This document shows positions 45,582 to 58,800 of a DNA stretch of 64,000 bases, one piece after another. Both the position numbers and the translations under genes were made by a program. How positions within the stretch are numbered: position 1 is the stretch's first letter; every line of letters starts with the position of its first letter. This DNA is from Zanthoxylum bungeanum. Its lineage: Eukaryota > Streptophyta > Magnoliopsida > Sapindales > Rutaceae. The stretch is taken from NCBI GenBank assembly GCA_019454045.1, contig SKCR01033664.1:144255-208254 (forward strand). The letters run 5' to 3'. The notes under the pieces are model-generated. The model searched no databases, had not been told where the DNA came from, and saw only the letters and a list, made by a program, of their open reading frames with translations.

Positions 45582-46954
45582 TGCATTCTAAAACCATAAT
45601 AAGGCGCAAATAAATTAATAATGATATGCATATGGATATATAACAATTTTTTCCTTGAACAAATCTCTCATTTTCCTCTCTCCCGCTAGCACTATTCATA
45701 CATCTACCCAAATACATAATACATTAAGGAAACCTCATTTGCATTGAGGGGAATTGGTGAGAAGAGAAATACAAAGAGAATAGAGATAATAGGCTGGACA
45801 CGCTGGTCCAATTTAAATAAATTCTAAATTTATTTCAAAAATTTTCAAAATTGCCCCACCCTTCTAATATCCATCCGATATACATTATTCATACAAATAC
45901 ATCCAAGTATTCACACAAAGCATGTTATTCAATCAATCTAATCCAATTAATTCATCTTTGAATTAATGACCATCCAATGTTCAAACAACGATTTGATTTG
46001 CGCGAGTCCAACTCGTTTAAGAATAAATACTCAAAGTAAGTATTCTTGAATTATATAGAACTATAATTTTAAATCCAATTTTAAATTGTATCCAATACTA
46101 ATTCATATTTGATTCCAAATTAAATAATTACATTTGTTTCAGTGCCTTTTAGACTTGGATTCCAAATCCAATCTTAATGGGTCTCAAAGGCCCAATTAGT
46201 ATCCATTATGGATCAAACCCAAGATGCCAAGGCCTAAATAGGAATCACCTTATTGCCAAAAATCAATTTTGGCCCATTAGGCCTAATTAAATTATTTAAA
46301 GGCTCAATAGTCATATTTGGACTTTATGGAAATGGTTTTAGGCCCAATTGGATCCAACCCAATTGTCCAAAACCAAACTTGGTCCAACCAAGCCCATTAA
46401 GCCCAAATTCAACAAATTAGCCCAATCCGTTTTAAAGACTAAATTTAATTAATATAACATTCCAAATATCATATTAATTTTAATTAAAGTGTAATAGCTA
46501 TAATTAATTAATTAAACTAGCATTTATAAAATATCAATTAAACTAACTAATCAAACTTAACATTTCCAATTCATGTCCAACACAAATTGAAGCAAAATCA
46601 ATTCTACAACATGCTTAGGCTCACGACAATGGCAAAAAAATTATCATGCAATTTGATTTCAATCTAATTAAATCAACATTTAACATACATTTCATGCCAA
46701 CAATACATCCAATTGCTAATTTTAAAAAAATCACCATGAGCACACACTAAGGTAGTTTCGGCCAAAGGGATGGATTTGGGGATTTTTTATCCAATCAAAT
46801 TTTCTCAAATCCAAAGATGCACAAATCCAATTCATCATTGTCCAAACTCAACCAAACAATCAATTTAGGCATTTTCAAACTCCAAGCAAAAATCCAAAAT
46901 TAAAGTCCATAAACCCTAGAATTCAAATCAAGCTTAGGATGGCTCTGATACCAT
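45582..46954 (-). mobile_element. Copia leader and PBS of internal 1
   Basis: Resumes the leader after the plus-strand copia ('tgcattctaaaa...aaggcgcaaa'). It ends in the complement of TGGTATCAGAGCC, a canonical initiator tRNA-Met PBS (46941-46953), next to the middle LTR. No coding potential. Confidence 0.82.
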
Positions 46955-48838
46955 TGTTAGTGTCCTACACATGCCACAAGATCACTAAGATGATTTGTGT
47001 GTGAATAAATCAAGAAGTTTGCGGAAAAAACTTACAATGATCGGATGAGATTCAAAACTTTTTCTTTGTATTTCGGAAGCTCCAAGCTTTCTTTTTGCAT
47101 TTCAAACTCAAGGGTGGGTTTCCCTATCACCTTAGTTGACTCATTTTAAGTGCTAGCTTTGTAGAATTTTGCAACAAAATTCAATGGAGAGAAGATGAAG
47201 CTCTCGGCATTTTAGGGAGAAGAGAGAAGAGAGATTTTTGATATTTTTGTTTCTAAAACGTAATACACAAATTGACTTTTCAAAAGTGTATATGATTTTC
47301 CAAAAAGCAAAAGGCAAAGTGTGTTGTATAATTAAAGCATTAAATGCTCCCATCTACTTCCATCAAGCAATTGACAATTGATGTAAGTTAGTAAGTCCCA
47401 CATTTAAATTCAAAATTCAAGTTGGGTTACTCAACACATTTCGGGCTCGGGTTCGTTCAATCCGATTAAACAAATTTTTCGTTGTTACGTAATTAAATCC
47501 AATTTAATTAAATAATAATGCCCAACAAAATTATTACGAAAGTCACTTACGAATTAATTCTAAATTAATTCATTCGCTAGAATTAAAATCCTATTTAATT
47601 CCGCATTGAAATCCAATTTCAATTAATATATCTGATATATTATTTCAGCCCAAATATATAAATTAAATAGTAAAATCTAATTTAACTATTAAATTTATTT
47701 TACCGATTAATTCCAAATTAATCGCGTTCTCTCTTCTTGAAGAATTTAATTCCAGATAAAATTCTTGCCGTAATTAATCCCAGATTAATTCCGTTCGAGT
47801 AAAATATCATCGGTGAATCTTTGGGAAGCGACCCAAGAGATTCCTGGATATGTTGGTAGTAAATGCGGTTGTCGAACTATCCAACACGTGCGTACCCGTT
47901 ACCATGTTCTTACCGATTTACAAGACATGGTTGGCTTCTAGCAAAGTACCGTGCCTACCCAATCATCCAGAAATATATTCAACATGGAATATATATAATC
48001 TGTATCAGGCGTAGTATACTAAGTGTTGCGTATTACGATCCAGTATCGGATGTCACATGCTAGGCCTAGGGCTGGAATTGTCTCTGCCCCGTACGAAGCA
48101 TATATCAAATCACTAGTAACTAGTCTCTGTAATCGGATAATCATGACCTAGTCATACTATCCCGATAGTTGCAGCATTTAAGAGTACCAGTTCTGTATCC
48201 ATGTGTGATCATCATCTCCATATGACTGTAGTGATACTTCCATCTTGACATCACACCCAATACACTATGATTCTCAGTATACCCAGGAGAGGCATACATA
48301 GAACCTATTAAAGCTCCGGACGAACAAAACCAAAACGTACTAATTGTCGCAAGTATTAGCGATGCAAGTCTCAGGTAAATACCAAATACACCTACCCTGA
48401 TTCGGATTCCCATAGACACACAGTCATACTACCAATGGGATTTCGAGGGGTCTATCCAGAGCGAAGCTGTTCCCGGTCCAACGGCTAACAGAACCTCTTA
48501 TCACACTTGCATAAGTATCATATACTTAAATATATAAGAACTATATCGTTAAGCTTCCATAACGCGCACAAGTGCAATACTAGCCTATTCCGCTTTATCG
48601 ATGTCCAGTCTCGATAATACTATGACTAGAGATATTTAATGATTAAACCTTTTCTGGATTAATATTGTCTCATATCTTATTAATCCGGTATTAATCATAT
48701 GGACTTTTATCATTTATATATCCAAGTAATCCAATTACAAATTATAAAAGAGCAATTTCCTTTGTCACATAGTTAATTTGTACAAAGAACAACATGTCTT
48801 TTACAAATAGTGATGCTATGTGTCAAAATTGTCCAACA
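46955..48838 (-). repeat. Middle copia LTR shared by the two internal regions
   Basis: 1884 bp from TGTTAGTGTCC to GTCCAACA. A PBS abuts its left end and a PPT its right end, so it serves as the 5' LTR of internal 1 and the 3' LTR of internal 2. It has two units of the palindromic minisatellite. Confidence 0.9.
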
Positions 48839-51800
48839 ATCTCTCATTTGGCCTATAGCCAATCACTTAAGTGTCCAACACCTGAACTATGTACGGGTCG
48901 CTCATGCTTTTGCTGAGATATCGCTTTCGTCAGCGGATCTGCAAGGTTATCATCTGAAACGATCTTGTCGATCTCGACATCACCACAATGTATGATCTGA
49001 CGAATCAGATGAAACCATCGAAGTACATACTTGGATCATTGATGAGACCGTAATTCTTTAGCATATGATGTAGCCCAGCTCAACTGCTAACAGAACTACT
49101 GCTAATCAAATTAGGAATTTTATAGATCCAAAATGCTTCTTTTGCTGCCTCAGCCGCAACAATATATTCCGTTTTTGTTGTTGAATCGGCAACAATATCT
49201 TGCTTGGAAGATTTCCAGCTCACTGTTCCGTTGTTCAAATAAAATATGTACCTTTATTCCGACTTATAGTCGTCTTTATCGATTTGGAAACTTGCATCGG
49301 TGATCCCAGTCACCTTAAGTTCTCAATCTCCATAAATTAAGAAAGCATCATTAGTTCCTCTAAGATACTTAAGTTTGTTCTTAACATCAATCCAGTGACC
49401 ATCACCTGGATTGGCCTGATTGTGACTCCACATGCTCAAAGCATATGAGACGCCAGGCCGCGTACATGTATTTCAATGTACGAGTTCTCGGAGAGTGCCA
49501 AAAAATTTTAGATTTATCCTAGTAGATCTTTATTCCTAGAATAAAGGTTGCATCTCCCAAGTATTCATGGAGAATTTTAATGAAAACCAAGCTTTCATCG
49601 ATTTAAATATGGGAATGTCATTGCTAAGAAGCAATACATCATCAACATATAGGACAATCATTGTCAGTGTGCTCCCACTAACCTTTTTATATACACAAGA
49701 ATCATCATCATTTTGAATGAAACCATATACTATTATGATCTCATCAAAATGTTGGTTCCAAGAACGCAATGCTTGCTTTAATCCACAAATGGATCAATTT
49801 AACTTGCAAACCTTGTTTGCATGTTTTGGCACGATAAAATCGTCAGGGTGTTGTATAAAACATCCTCCAAAAGGTTTCCGTTAAAGAAAGTGGTTTCGAC
49901 GTCTATTTTCCATATTTCATAATCGAAATATGCAGCTTTAGTAAGCGTTGTCCGAATGGATTTAAGCATGGCAATAGGTAAAAGGTTTCGTCATAATCGA
50001 CACCATGTTGATGACGATACCCTTTCGCTACAAGCCTAGCTTTGTACGTTTATATGTTGCCATCCATGTCAGTCTTCACCATGAAGACCCATTTGCTACC
50101 AATAGGCACAATGCCTTTTGGTACATCAACCAGTGTCCAAACTTGGTTATATACATGGAATCCATTTCGGACTTCATGGCACTTTGCCATATAGCGGAGT
50201 CGATACCTTGTACCGCTACCTCATACGTAGCCTGCTCATTATCCTCAATAAGATTAATATATTCATGAGGTGAGATCAGAAATTCATACCTCTTAGGTTA
50301 TTTTCTGTTCTCTCTCCGACCTACACGGTTGTTGTGTATGTAGAAGATTATGAAATAGTCTCATCCCTGATGAACTGTTCTTGTTCTGTGAGGGGATCGG
50401 TGCCACGAACAGTATTACTCTGATTTTCATCGAGTTCTACTTTCCTCCCATTTACCACTGCATTTAGGAATTCCTCTAAGGAAAACCACATGGAGAGCAA
50501 CAAATATTTTTGTTCTCTTGTGGGTTGTGGAAATTGGTTTCCCTAGGATAACCAATTACAAATAGGCACTTATCTGATTTGGGTTCTAGTTTGGTACCAT
50601 CCAAACGTTTAATTATATGCCCAGCATCCCCAAATCTTCAGGAATGAGAAACCCTGTTTCTTTCCTGTCCATATTTCATATGGAGTCTGTCCAACAGACT
50701 TTGTCGGAACCTTATTCAAAATAAGTATTGCAATGTTTAATGTGTATCCAGTGAAGGAAATTGGTAGCTCAGTGCGACTCATTATTAACCGTACCATGTC
50801 CAACAAAGTTCAATTTCTCCGTTCGGACACATCACTCATTTGAGGTGTTCCGGGAGGAGTCCACTATGAAAGAATACCATGCTCTTTCAAGTAATCTTGA
50901 AACTCATTGCTTAAGTATTCTACACCACGGTCCAACCGCAATATTTTTAATACTTTTGCCAGTCTGTTTTTCTACTTCATATCGAAACTCTTTGAATTTA
51001 TCAAAAGTTTCTGATTTGTGTTTCATAAGATACATATAACCATAACGCGATGCAACGTCCGTAAAGGTTATGAAGTATTCATATCCACCTCTAGCCTGGC
51101 TAGATATGGGCCCACTACGTCACCATGAACGAGGGCTAATAGCTCAGCGGCACATATGAATTAGGATCAAATTCATCCACGTATCAACTCTTCGAAAGTG
51201 TGGATATACGAGTCTTGTTAATGTGTCCCAGACGACAATGCCACAAATAAGTCTCATCTGATTTACTCAGTTTGAGCTTTTGTTTGTCATGTTATATGTT
51301 TGAGATTCATTTATATTCGAAATATAAACACTGTTATTCACATCTAATGTGTATATCTCAATATCATCTTTATAAACAAAACACCCAGTGTTCTGGAACA
51401 TAAAGGTTTACCCGCAACGGGTTAAACTAGATATAAAGATAATGTTTCTAGTCAAACTAGGTACATTATAACAGTTTCCTAATTTAAGTACATGCCCAAA
51501 TGGCAGTTCCAAAACTTAGGTTCCCACAGCCAAAACAGCGACTCTCATCCCATTTCTGACTCGCAGGTCGATCTCATCTGAAGCCAGTCTCCTGCTAATC
51601 AGCAGATCCCGCACATCAATACATATGTATGTACCATATCCAGTATCAAAAATCCAATTTTTAAAACCAATAGTGGACACGTTTATTACAATAACAAACA
51701 TACATGAAGTCGGAGCCTTGCCCGCCTTCACTTTCTTCATGTCTGCCTTGTCCACATGAAATTCACGCTTCCAGTGACCCCGTTTGCTACAGTTTAGGCA

Positions 51801-52094
51801 GACATCTTGGGATATGTCATTTGTCTTCCCAGAAGACTGTGACGATTTTGCCTTTGCCCTTTTTCTTCACACCCCAGAAGCCTTCGACCAAGCCTTGGCC
51901 TTCTGGGATGTCGAAGTAAGATGCGCCTTACGCTTCTTGCCATTTTGGAAGCTCTGGCTTTGTTTCCTTGAGCATAGCCATTAACTTTCCAAGAGTTTTC
52001 TCTTGGTTCATGATGAACCCGCCTCAACATTCGGGCAGAGACTGTAAGATCAAATCTATGGAAGTCTCGGGCTCGTAGGTAATGCCCAGCTAAC
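48839..52094 (-). pseudogene. Decayed copia pol and gag 3' part (internal 2)
   Basis: Same order as internal 1: gag with zinc knuckle (51760-51800), DTG-type protease region (51640-51670), pre-integrase (about 51180-51260), integrase (50609-50880), reverse transcriptase (49536-50200, with YVDDVLLLSND) and RNase H (49110-49260). The last zinc-knuckle Cys is replaced by Phe. Some 60 bp of the pre-integrase region are missing near 51155 relative to internal 1. Frames are broken throughout. Confidence 0.87.
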
Positions 52095-55000
52095 TGTTGG
52101 GGTCAAATCAGGGGGGCGCAGCAGAAGAAGCGCTGTTTCGGGCGAAATGGTAGTTTAAAATTTTTAAACTTACGAATAAATTATTCAATATCAAATATTA
52201 ATAATTCATTCATATTTCACCTAAACATATTTATTCGATATCATATAACAATATAAATAATGTTGAAACACCGCGAAACTTTTACGAAAACGTTTTTCCG
52301 TAAAATAGCATAAAACGTGTTTCTGGCCGAACCGACCAACTAATGCTCATGGGAACTGCCTAGGTCAGCCCATAAAAAATTTTGACAGTACGTAGGCTGT
52401 CTGAATAGTAACCATTTCACTGTTTGAGCTGCAGTTACCCGGTAACGCCGTTTTTGACCGTTTTCGCGTATTTTCACTCCAAAATAATTTCCGATAAATA
52501 TTTTTCTTGGGAAATTAAAATAAACTAATTTATTCTAATTACTCAATAAATAAAAACTGAATTTTTATCTGAAAAATCAGATTTATCATTAATTGCTATG
52601 AGATCCCTAAACTTTGCAAATTAATTATTTTAGTCCTTAAATATGTCAATTATATATTTAATTGATTCCAAATCAATCCCAAAATAATTTTTACAATTTG
52701 AAACTCAAATCTAGAAACTTTCCAAAATTTCAGAAAATGCCCAGAATTTTCCAGAATTTACGAAAATAGCCCAGAACTTTTATTAATTACAATTTGGCCC
52801 AATTTGTTCAAAACACATCAAGATCAAATCCAATCAATCCCAAATTTGACATACATCAAATATACATCAAATTATATCATATATATGAAAATCCCAAAAA
52901 TTTGAATGGGTTAAGAACCCTAATTTCACAAATTACTCAAATTGGCCAATTTACATTAAATTGACAAAATTCAATACTTTAATCATTCAATTACCACACC
53001 AATAAAGTCTCACCATCATGAAATTAATCAAGAACAATTATAGGTTAATTATGAATGACTAATCAACTCTAGAATATCAACTTTAATTTTCAAATTAATT
53101 TATTAAGCTTAATTACACTAATAAGCTTTATAAATCAATTATACAAGCTAATTACATCCAACAAGCTTTAAAAAAATTTAATTACAAACTCAAAGAGTAG
53201 AGACATAATCTTAAAAACACAATTTGAAGTTAAGAATATTTGAAACAATTTTCATGTTGAAGGAAATAAAGAAATACTTACTAATTTTTCAAAAATGCTT
53301 AAGCTTTTCCTTTTATTTTCCTTCAAATGCTCTCCACTCCTCTTGCAATTTTTTTTTTTTCAAAAAACTCATCCCAATATGCGTGAGTTTTGCTCACTGG
53401 AAACTTATTGAAAAAGCAACAACTTTTTGCCTTTTTGTTTTTCCTTTTACGTAAATGCCAATAATTAAAACAAATAAAAATAACAATTATTTTAATTTGT
53501 TTAAATACCATTAGTCCACCTTTTCATTTACTTTAATAAAGAAAATAATTATGTTTCAATGGCATTAAGCCATTTACAAACTTTAATAAAGCAAAATCAT
53601 TACTTTAAGATATTTGATATATTAATTAATTAATTATTTAACAATTAAATAATTAAATAATAAATATAAATATCTCAAATATATGTATTATATTTACATT
53701 AAATATCTCAAATACATATATTAATGATATATGCCAATTGTCACAATTTGATATTTAATTAATGTGTATTTAATAATATCAAATATTAAATACAAATTCA
53801 TATTAATTCGGGAATGACCGTTAGGTCCCGATTGCATGTATTTTTCGTTTAACCATTAAACGAGTTATAAATAATCAATATTATTCATAACAGTTGCCTT
53901 TGTGCTCTACAAGTATATTTCATTAGAACCCCAAGGGGTTGCCTCAGTGGTAAAGGCTTTGGGCTTGAGTGGTTTGCTCCCTCTCAGGTTCAAGGTTCGA
54001 ATCCCACTAGATGCATTTCCTTGGGGCCATGCCCCCTGGTGTTAAAAGCCAGCGACTTACCCTGATCTGTGTAGGGAAATTTCTGAGGGCACGGGGCACA
54101 GGTCTCGGGGATTAGTCGAGATGCACGTAAGTTGGCCCGGACACCCCGGTTATCCAAAAAAAAGTATATTTCATTAGTGAGACTCTCTAGATTCAGGCAT
54201 ATCCGTCACGAAATCCAATTTCGTGTTCATAATTCACCTACCCGTAAATTATGACGACCACAGATAAACTCACTGAATCATACAGGTCGAGGTCACTGCT
54301 TACGTATAATCCCTCCGTCACAGGTATCCGGATTATCCCAAAGATATAGATATAAATGTCAAATCTCTATAGGAATAATCTTGTCGACGTATCTATTAGC
54401 AATCTCTAAATAACATTCGAAACTCACTTCCGAAGTATACTATGACCATAGATTTAACATATTGCTAATTACAAATGGACTACCTATGCTTTGTACACAG
54501 AACTGACGGATCATTTCTTGATACACACAGGATATCATGAGCATGAGTCAACACCCAACGAACAGGCGGAGGTCTGATCTAAATAGATCGGTGACGTGAC
54601 TGTCATCTAAGTGTGGAGGATAACTCATATATCCACAGTGGTATCTCAAGTCAAAGAATCATTATGCTACTCAACCCGAGAAGATTCCAATTGACGTTGG
54701 TGTACCATCTATTAGGAAATCTTCGGTGAGTCATTCAATGTTTATCAAATAAACACCTACATGTTTATATGAGTCTACCAAGACTCATGTTTCATTGGGA
54801 TAAACCATCGGACCAAGTCTGATATACTACATGTACTAGTCTCAACGACTTTTACTAATCGATCCGTGTCAGTAAATCTTGACCAGGAACTTAATTTAAG
54901 GATATACAACTTATAGTGACACTTCCCAATGTCAATTACAAACTATGTTGCAACTGTGCACTACGTTGTAAATCCCGAGGTCTTTGTCTAATATATATAT

Positions 55001-55188
55001 ATATACATATCACTAAATCAGATTTAGTTTCAATCTAATCAATCTAATTGAAATTAGATCGAATACGTATATAAAAGACAAGAGGTGCTACCATTTAATT
55101 AGTAATATTATGGAAAAAAGTATTGCTTGTATTCATGAATCGGACATAAATACGATTCGAATTAGCGCTCAGAGCACCAACCCTAACA
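52095..55188. mobile_element. Large solo LTR (about 2.84 kb plus a nested SINE)
   Basis: Starts TGTTGGGGTC, ends CCCTAACA and is flanked by CTAAC (52090-52094 and 55189-55193). The target is copia gag; internal 1 shows the uninterrupted site at about 34358-34375. No internal domain, PBS or PPT is present. The superfamily cannot be assigned from the LTR alone. The other copy is at 1-2701. Confidence 0.88.
53927..54161 (+). mobile_element. tRNA-derived SINE, 235 bp
   Basis: A-box-like TTGCCTCAGTGGTAAAGGC (from 53938) and B-box GGTTCGAATCC (53994-54004) form a polymerase III promoter. The body is GC-richer than its surroundings and the 3' end is a short A run. It is flanked by a perfect 16 bp duplication, AAGTATATTTCATTAG (53911-53926 and 54162-54177). 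The homologous LTR at 1162-1179 has the empty site. Confidence 0.93.
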
Positions 55189-55193
55189 CTAAC

Positions 55194-55579
55194 CTAGCTG
55201 TTCGATGTCAGCAATCATCAGCGATACCTAGTGCTCGACAGATGTACCCTCTGACATACGCGAGCGAAAGAGCTTCTTTTGCAATTCGTACTTCCAAGAT
55301 CTAAGGTTAGATCTATGAAGATCCTTTAATTTCAACATCATGGTATAATGATCTAATCCTTAGTTTTGACGACGAAATTAAGGAGTCTTTGCGGCAAGCA
55401 TAACGGATTGAGCACTAAAGTTATCATCACGATGAGTCTTCCTAAGCTCATGCTCTACTATTTGCTCAACTCCGAGCTCAGGGCCCGAGATGATTCTCTA
55501 TCCAATAGAGTAACTTCTCAGCTCCAAGGACTATCCTGAGATTCATTTCCCAATCTGGAAAATTTACGCCGTTAATGAC
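55194..55579 (-). pseudogene. Copia gag middle portion, internal 2
   Basis: Gag sequence between the solo LTR and the second Tat/Athila-like element, collinear with 34365-34745 in internal 1. Stops interrupt the frame. Confidence 0.75.
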
Positions 55580-55584
55580 ATTTT

Positions 55585-57730
55585 TGACCGGCGTAAACAC
55601 ACACGTATAACGCAGGCGTACGTATCATTCAAGTAGTATAAAAGTATCGATCCCACGAGGACTTAATACCTAAGCTATTAATTTTATGAGGTCAAATGAT
55701 TACTAGTATCTAACAGGTTGTTTAATTGATTTGAAATAGCGACGATTCTAAATTTAAAGACAAGTAAATAAAATTGTTCGAAAGTAGATTTTAAAAATCT
55801 ATCTAGGGTTGTGATTTCTTTGCAATATCATTTTAAAGATGAAGTGGTTATCTTATAGTTGGGTAAAATATTGATTTATTAACCTGGAACACTAATTATG
55901 TGAAAGCCTCTTCCGATGGTCAATTACAAATACCTAGTATAATCCAATTGAACCATATGTCTATGTCAACCAAATTACCTAGATTCATTAAGATTAAATT
56001 CCAATTATGGCTACCCCCACCCGACAGGTATATTCCTATCCTGTAAGGAAATCTATTAAAGGGTTATCTATCCTCAAGGAAGATCGTGGGCTATTGAGTC
56101 TGAGGTATTAAACTTAAAATCCCTATGTCTAGTTCATTTTAAGTTTACCTAGTCAATTTAATTAATGGCCAGTTAATTAAAAAGTATTAAGATTAAGACT
56201 CAATAAATAAATCCTTATATTACCCAAATTATAATCTAACCCCTTATAAACCGGTGATATTGAAAGTCATCACAACCCCAGATACTAATTTAGTTACGAC
56301 ACATATATAGGGTTGGTAAAATAAAAGACATAAAATGCTGAAAGTAATTGCGGTAAAGTAAATATTGAAAGGTAAATTACAATAAAATAAATGCTAAGGT
56401 AAAAGGAATTACTTTTACTACTACTAATTTAGATATCTCCCATAAAATAATATATAAACTTGTGATAATATTACCAACCAACCAATCTGGCGGTATCCTG
56501 ATTAAGTCAAATTAAGTCCAACCAGCCATTAAGGCGGTAATATTTGTCCATAACCAGCCATAAAGGCGGAACCAAAATTAAATTACCAACCGACCAATCT
56601 GGCGGTATCCTTGATTAGTCAGGTTTAAACTAGATTAAAATTAAATTACCAACCGACCAATATAGCGGTATCCTTTTTAAGTCAAATTTTAAATAGTGAA
56701 TATATTATTTTTAAGGGAGATTAATCTAAATAGCATTAGTAAAAGAATTACCTTTCACCCTAGCAGGAGGAAGTTACCTCATCATGGTGAATAGTAAAAA
56801 TTGTAAAAAGTAAAAGGTAAAAATAAATTACTATTACTATTCAAAAGTAAAATTACTATTATTACAGAACGTAATTAAAATTACAAAACTAAATTAAAAG
56901 AAATTTAGAGAGAGAAGAACTCCCTATTTACATCAAAGAAATGGGAGGGAGAGGTACAACAAAATCTGAAATCTCGAGCTCAATTTATAGGCGCGGATAA
57001 GCTCCTGGCGTCACGACGCTGGAGCCTTTGGGTCGCGACGCTGGAACAGTGAGTCGTGGCATGTTCTCGGCTTGACACGTGGTGATTCGGATAAGAGGAT
57101 AAGGCGACACGTGGCGAGGCGGCTAAGAGCTCAATTATTATGTTGACGTGGCGATGACGTGGCAAGGCGGCTGAGATCAATTGTCGGCACCGTAGGATTG
57201 TGACACGTGTCAAGGCGTGATTGGCTGATGATGACGTGGCATGTTGACTCGATTGACCTTCTGACGTGGACGATGACGTGTGGCAAAGTTGACTCGTTGA
57301 CCGATGATGTGGCGATGACATGGATGACACGTGGCACACGTGGCAATTGTGAGTGTCGGCACCATAGGATGATGACACGTGGCACGGTGCACGTTAGTAG
57401 CTCGGCTGTGATGGTGACACGTGGCACGGCGCATTTTAGCAAAGTCAAACTTCTCAAATTCTGACCCGTTGACCCGGAGCATATTAGCAGATCTGGTGCA
57501 CGTTAGGCGTCGCGACGCTAATGACTTGGGCGTCGCGACGCGGACAATTTACCGAAATGCCCTTTTTGCCAATTTTTCCTGTTTTGCTCAAAATCACCTC
57601 CAGAATGTCCTGAAACTTTATTTATCTATAAAATAACACAAAACACATCAAAATATTCACATAACTCAAGAAACTATACAATATATTAGGTTAAATGAGT
57701 GAGAAATAGTGATAGATTTACCACTCATCA
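55585..57730 (-). repeat. Full LTR of the deleted Tat/Athila-like element
   Basis: 2146 bp, the complement of TGATGAGTGG...GCCGGTCA. Longer and clearly diverged from the LTRs at 26445 and 32294. It has a TATA box at about 56983-56989, many CACGTG motifs in 57070-57430, GCGTCGCGACG palindromes near 57510-57540, and a five-unit hairpin array at 56472-56672. Confidence 0.88.
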
Positions 57731-58146
57731 CACCCCCAAACCTAACATTTTGCTAGTCCTCGAGCAAAACATAAAATAACATAAATAAATTAACTAAGCC
57801 ACTTTCGTAGGGATCACAGTTGCATTTAGCATATGCAACAAGCCTTTAAACCCCTAGGTGTCCCTAGTGGACGAGTTGTAGTCTCGTGAGGGTTTACAGC
57901 AATGATACCCACAAATATTTTACAAAAGTAAAAAAGTATTAAAACTAATGCACACAAAAGCAAAAAGACAAGCGAAAAGAGAATAAAGAAGTTAGTAACT
58001 AATCAGGTGAAACTTCTACTCCAAGTTACTAGTTGTTTTGTTTCATTCTAAATTACCAAATAAGTAAATTCTCCGATCATTTTTACCATTCTTCATAAAC
58101 ACAGCCAACATAATATTAAACAACTCATTTTTTGCCCACAGCAGTC

Positions 58147-58795
58147 ATAAGAGGATAAGGCGACAAGTGGTGAGGCGGCTAAGAGCTCAATTATTATGCT
58201 GACATGGCGATGACGTGGCAAGGCGGCTGAGATCAATTGTCGGCACCGTAGGATTGCGACACGTGTCAAGGCGTGATTGGCTGATGATGACGTGGCATGT
58301 TGACTCGGTTGACCTTCTGACGTGGACGATGACGTGGCACGACGCGTGGCAAAGTTGACTCATTGACCGATGACGTGGCGATGACATGGATGAAACGTGG
58401 CACACGTGGCAATTGTGAGTGTCGGCACCGTAGGATGATGACACGTGGCACGGTGCACGTTAGTAGCTCGGCTGTGATGGTGCACGTGGCACGGCGCATT
58501 TTAGCAAAGTCAAACTTCTCAAATTCTGACCCGTTGACCCGGCGCATGTTAGCAGATCTGGTGCACGTTAGGCGTCGCGACGCTGATGACTTGGGCGTCG
58601 CGACGCGGACAATTTACCGAAATGCCCTTTTTGCCAATTTTTCATGTTTTTCTCCAAATCACCTCCAGAATGTCCTGAAACTTTATTTATCTACAAAATA
58701 ACACAAAACACATCAAAATATTCACATAACTCAAGAAACTATACAATATATTAGGTTAAATGAGTGGGAAATAGTGATAGATTTACCACTCATCA
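58147..58795 (-). repeat. Truncated second LTR (U3 part only)
   Basis: Matches 57091-57730 and ends in ACTCATCA at 58795. It repeats the G-box array. R and U5 were lost in the internal deletion. Confidence 0.85.
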
Positions 58796-58800
58796 ATTTT

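Larger units (their letters stand above)
55585..58795 (-). mobile_element. Deleted relative of the LOG-carrying element
   Basis: Flanked by ATTTT (55580-55584 and 58796-58800). It consists of one full LTR, about 0.4 kb of sequence from the 3' end of the internal region (57731-58146, collinear with the complement of about 31870-32293), and the U3 end of a second LTR. All of gag-like, LOG and PBS regions are gone. The junction at about 58147 lies in 'ataagagg', a short word shared by LTR and internal region. Internal 1 shows the empty site at about 34740-34756. Confidence 0.88.

Noticed and set aside
57207..57482. Overlapping frames on both strands rich in R, H, T
   Set aside because: Translations of the CACGTG-rich U3 repeat in a gypsy-like LTR; the same words appear again at 58266-58547.
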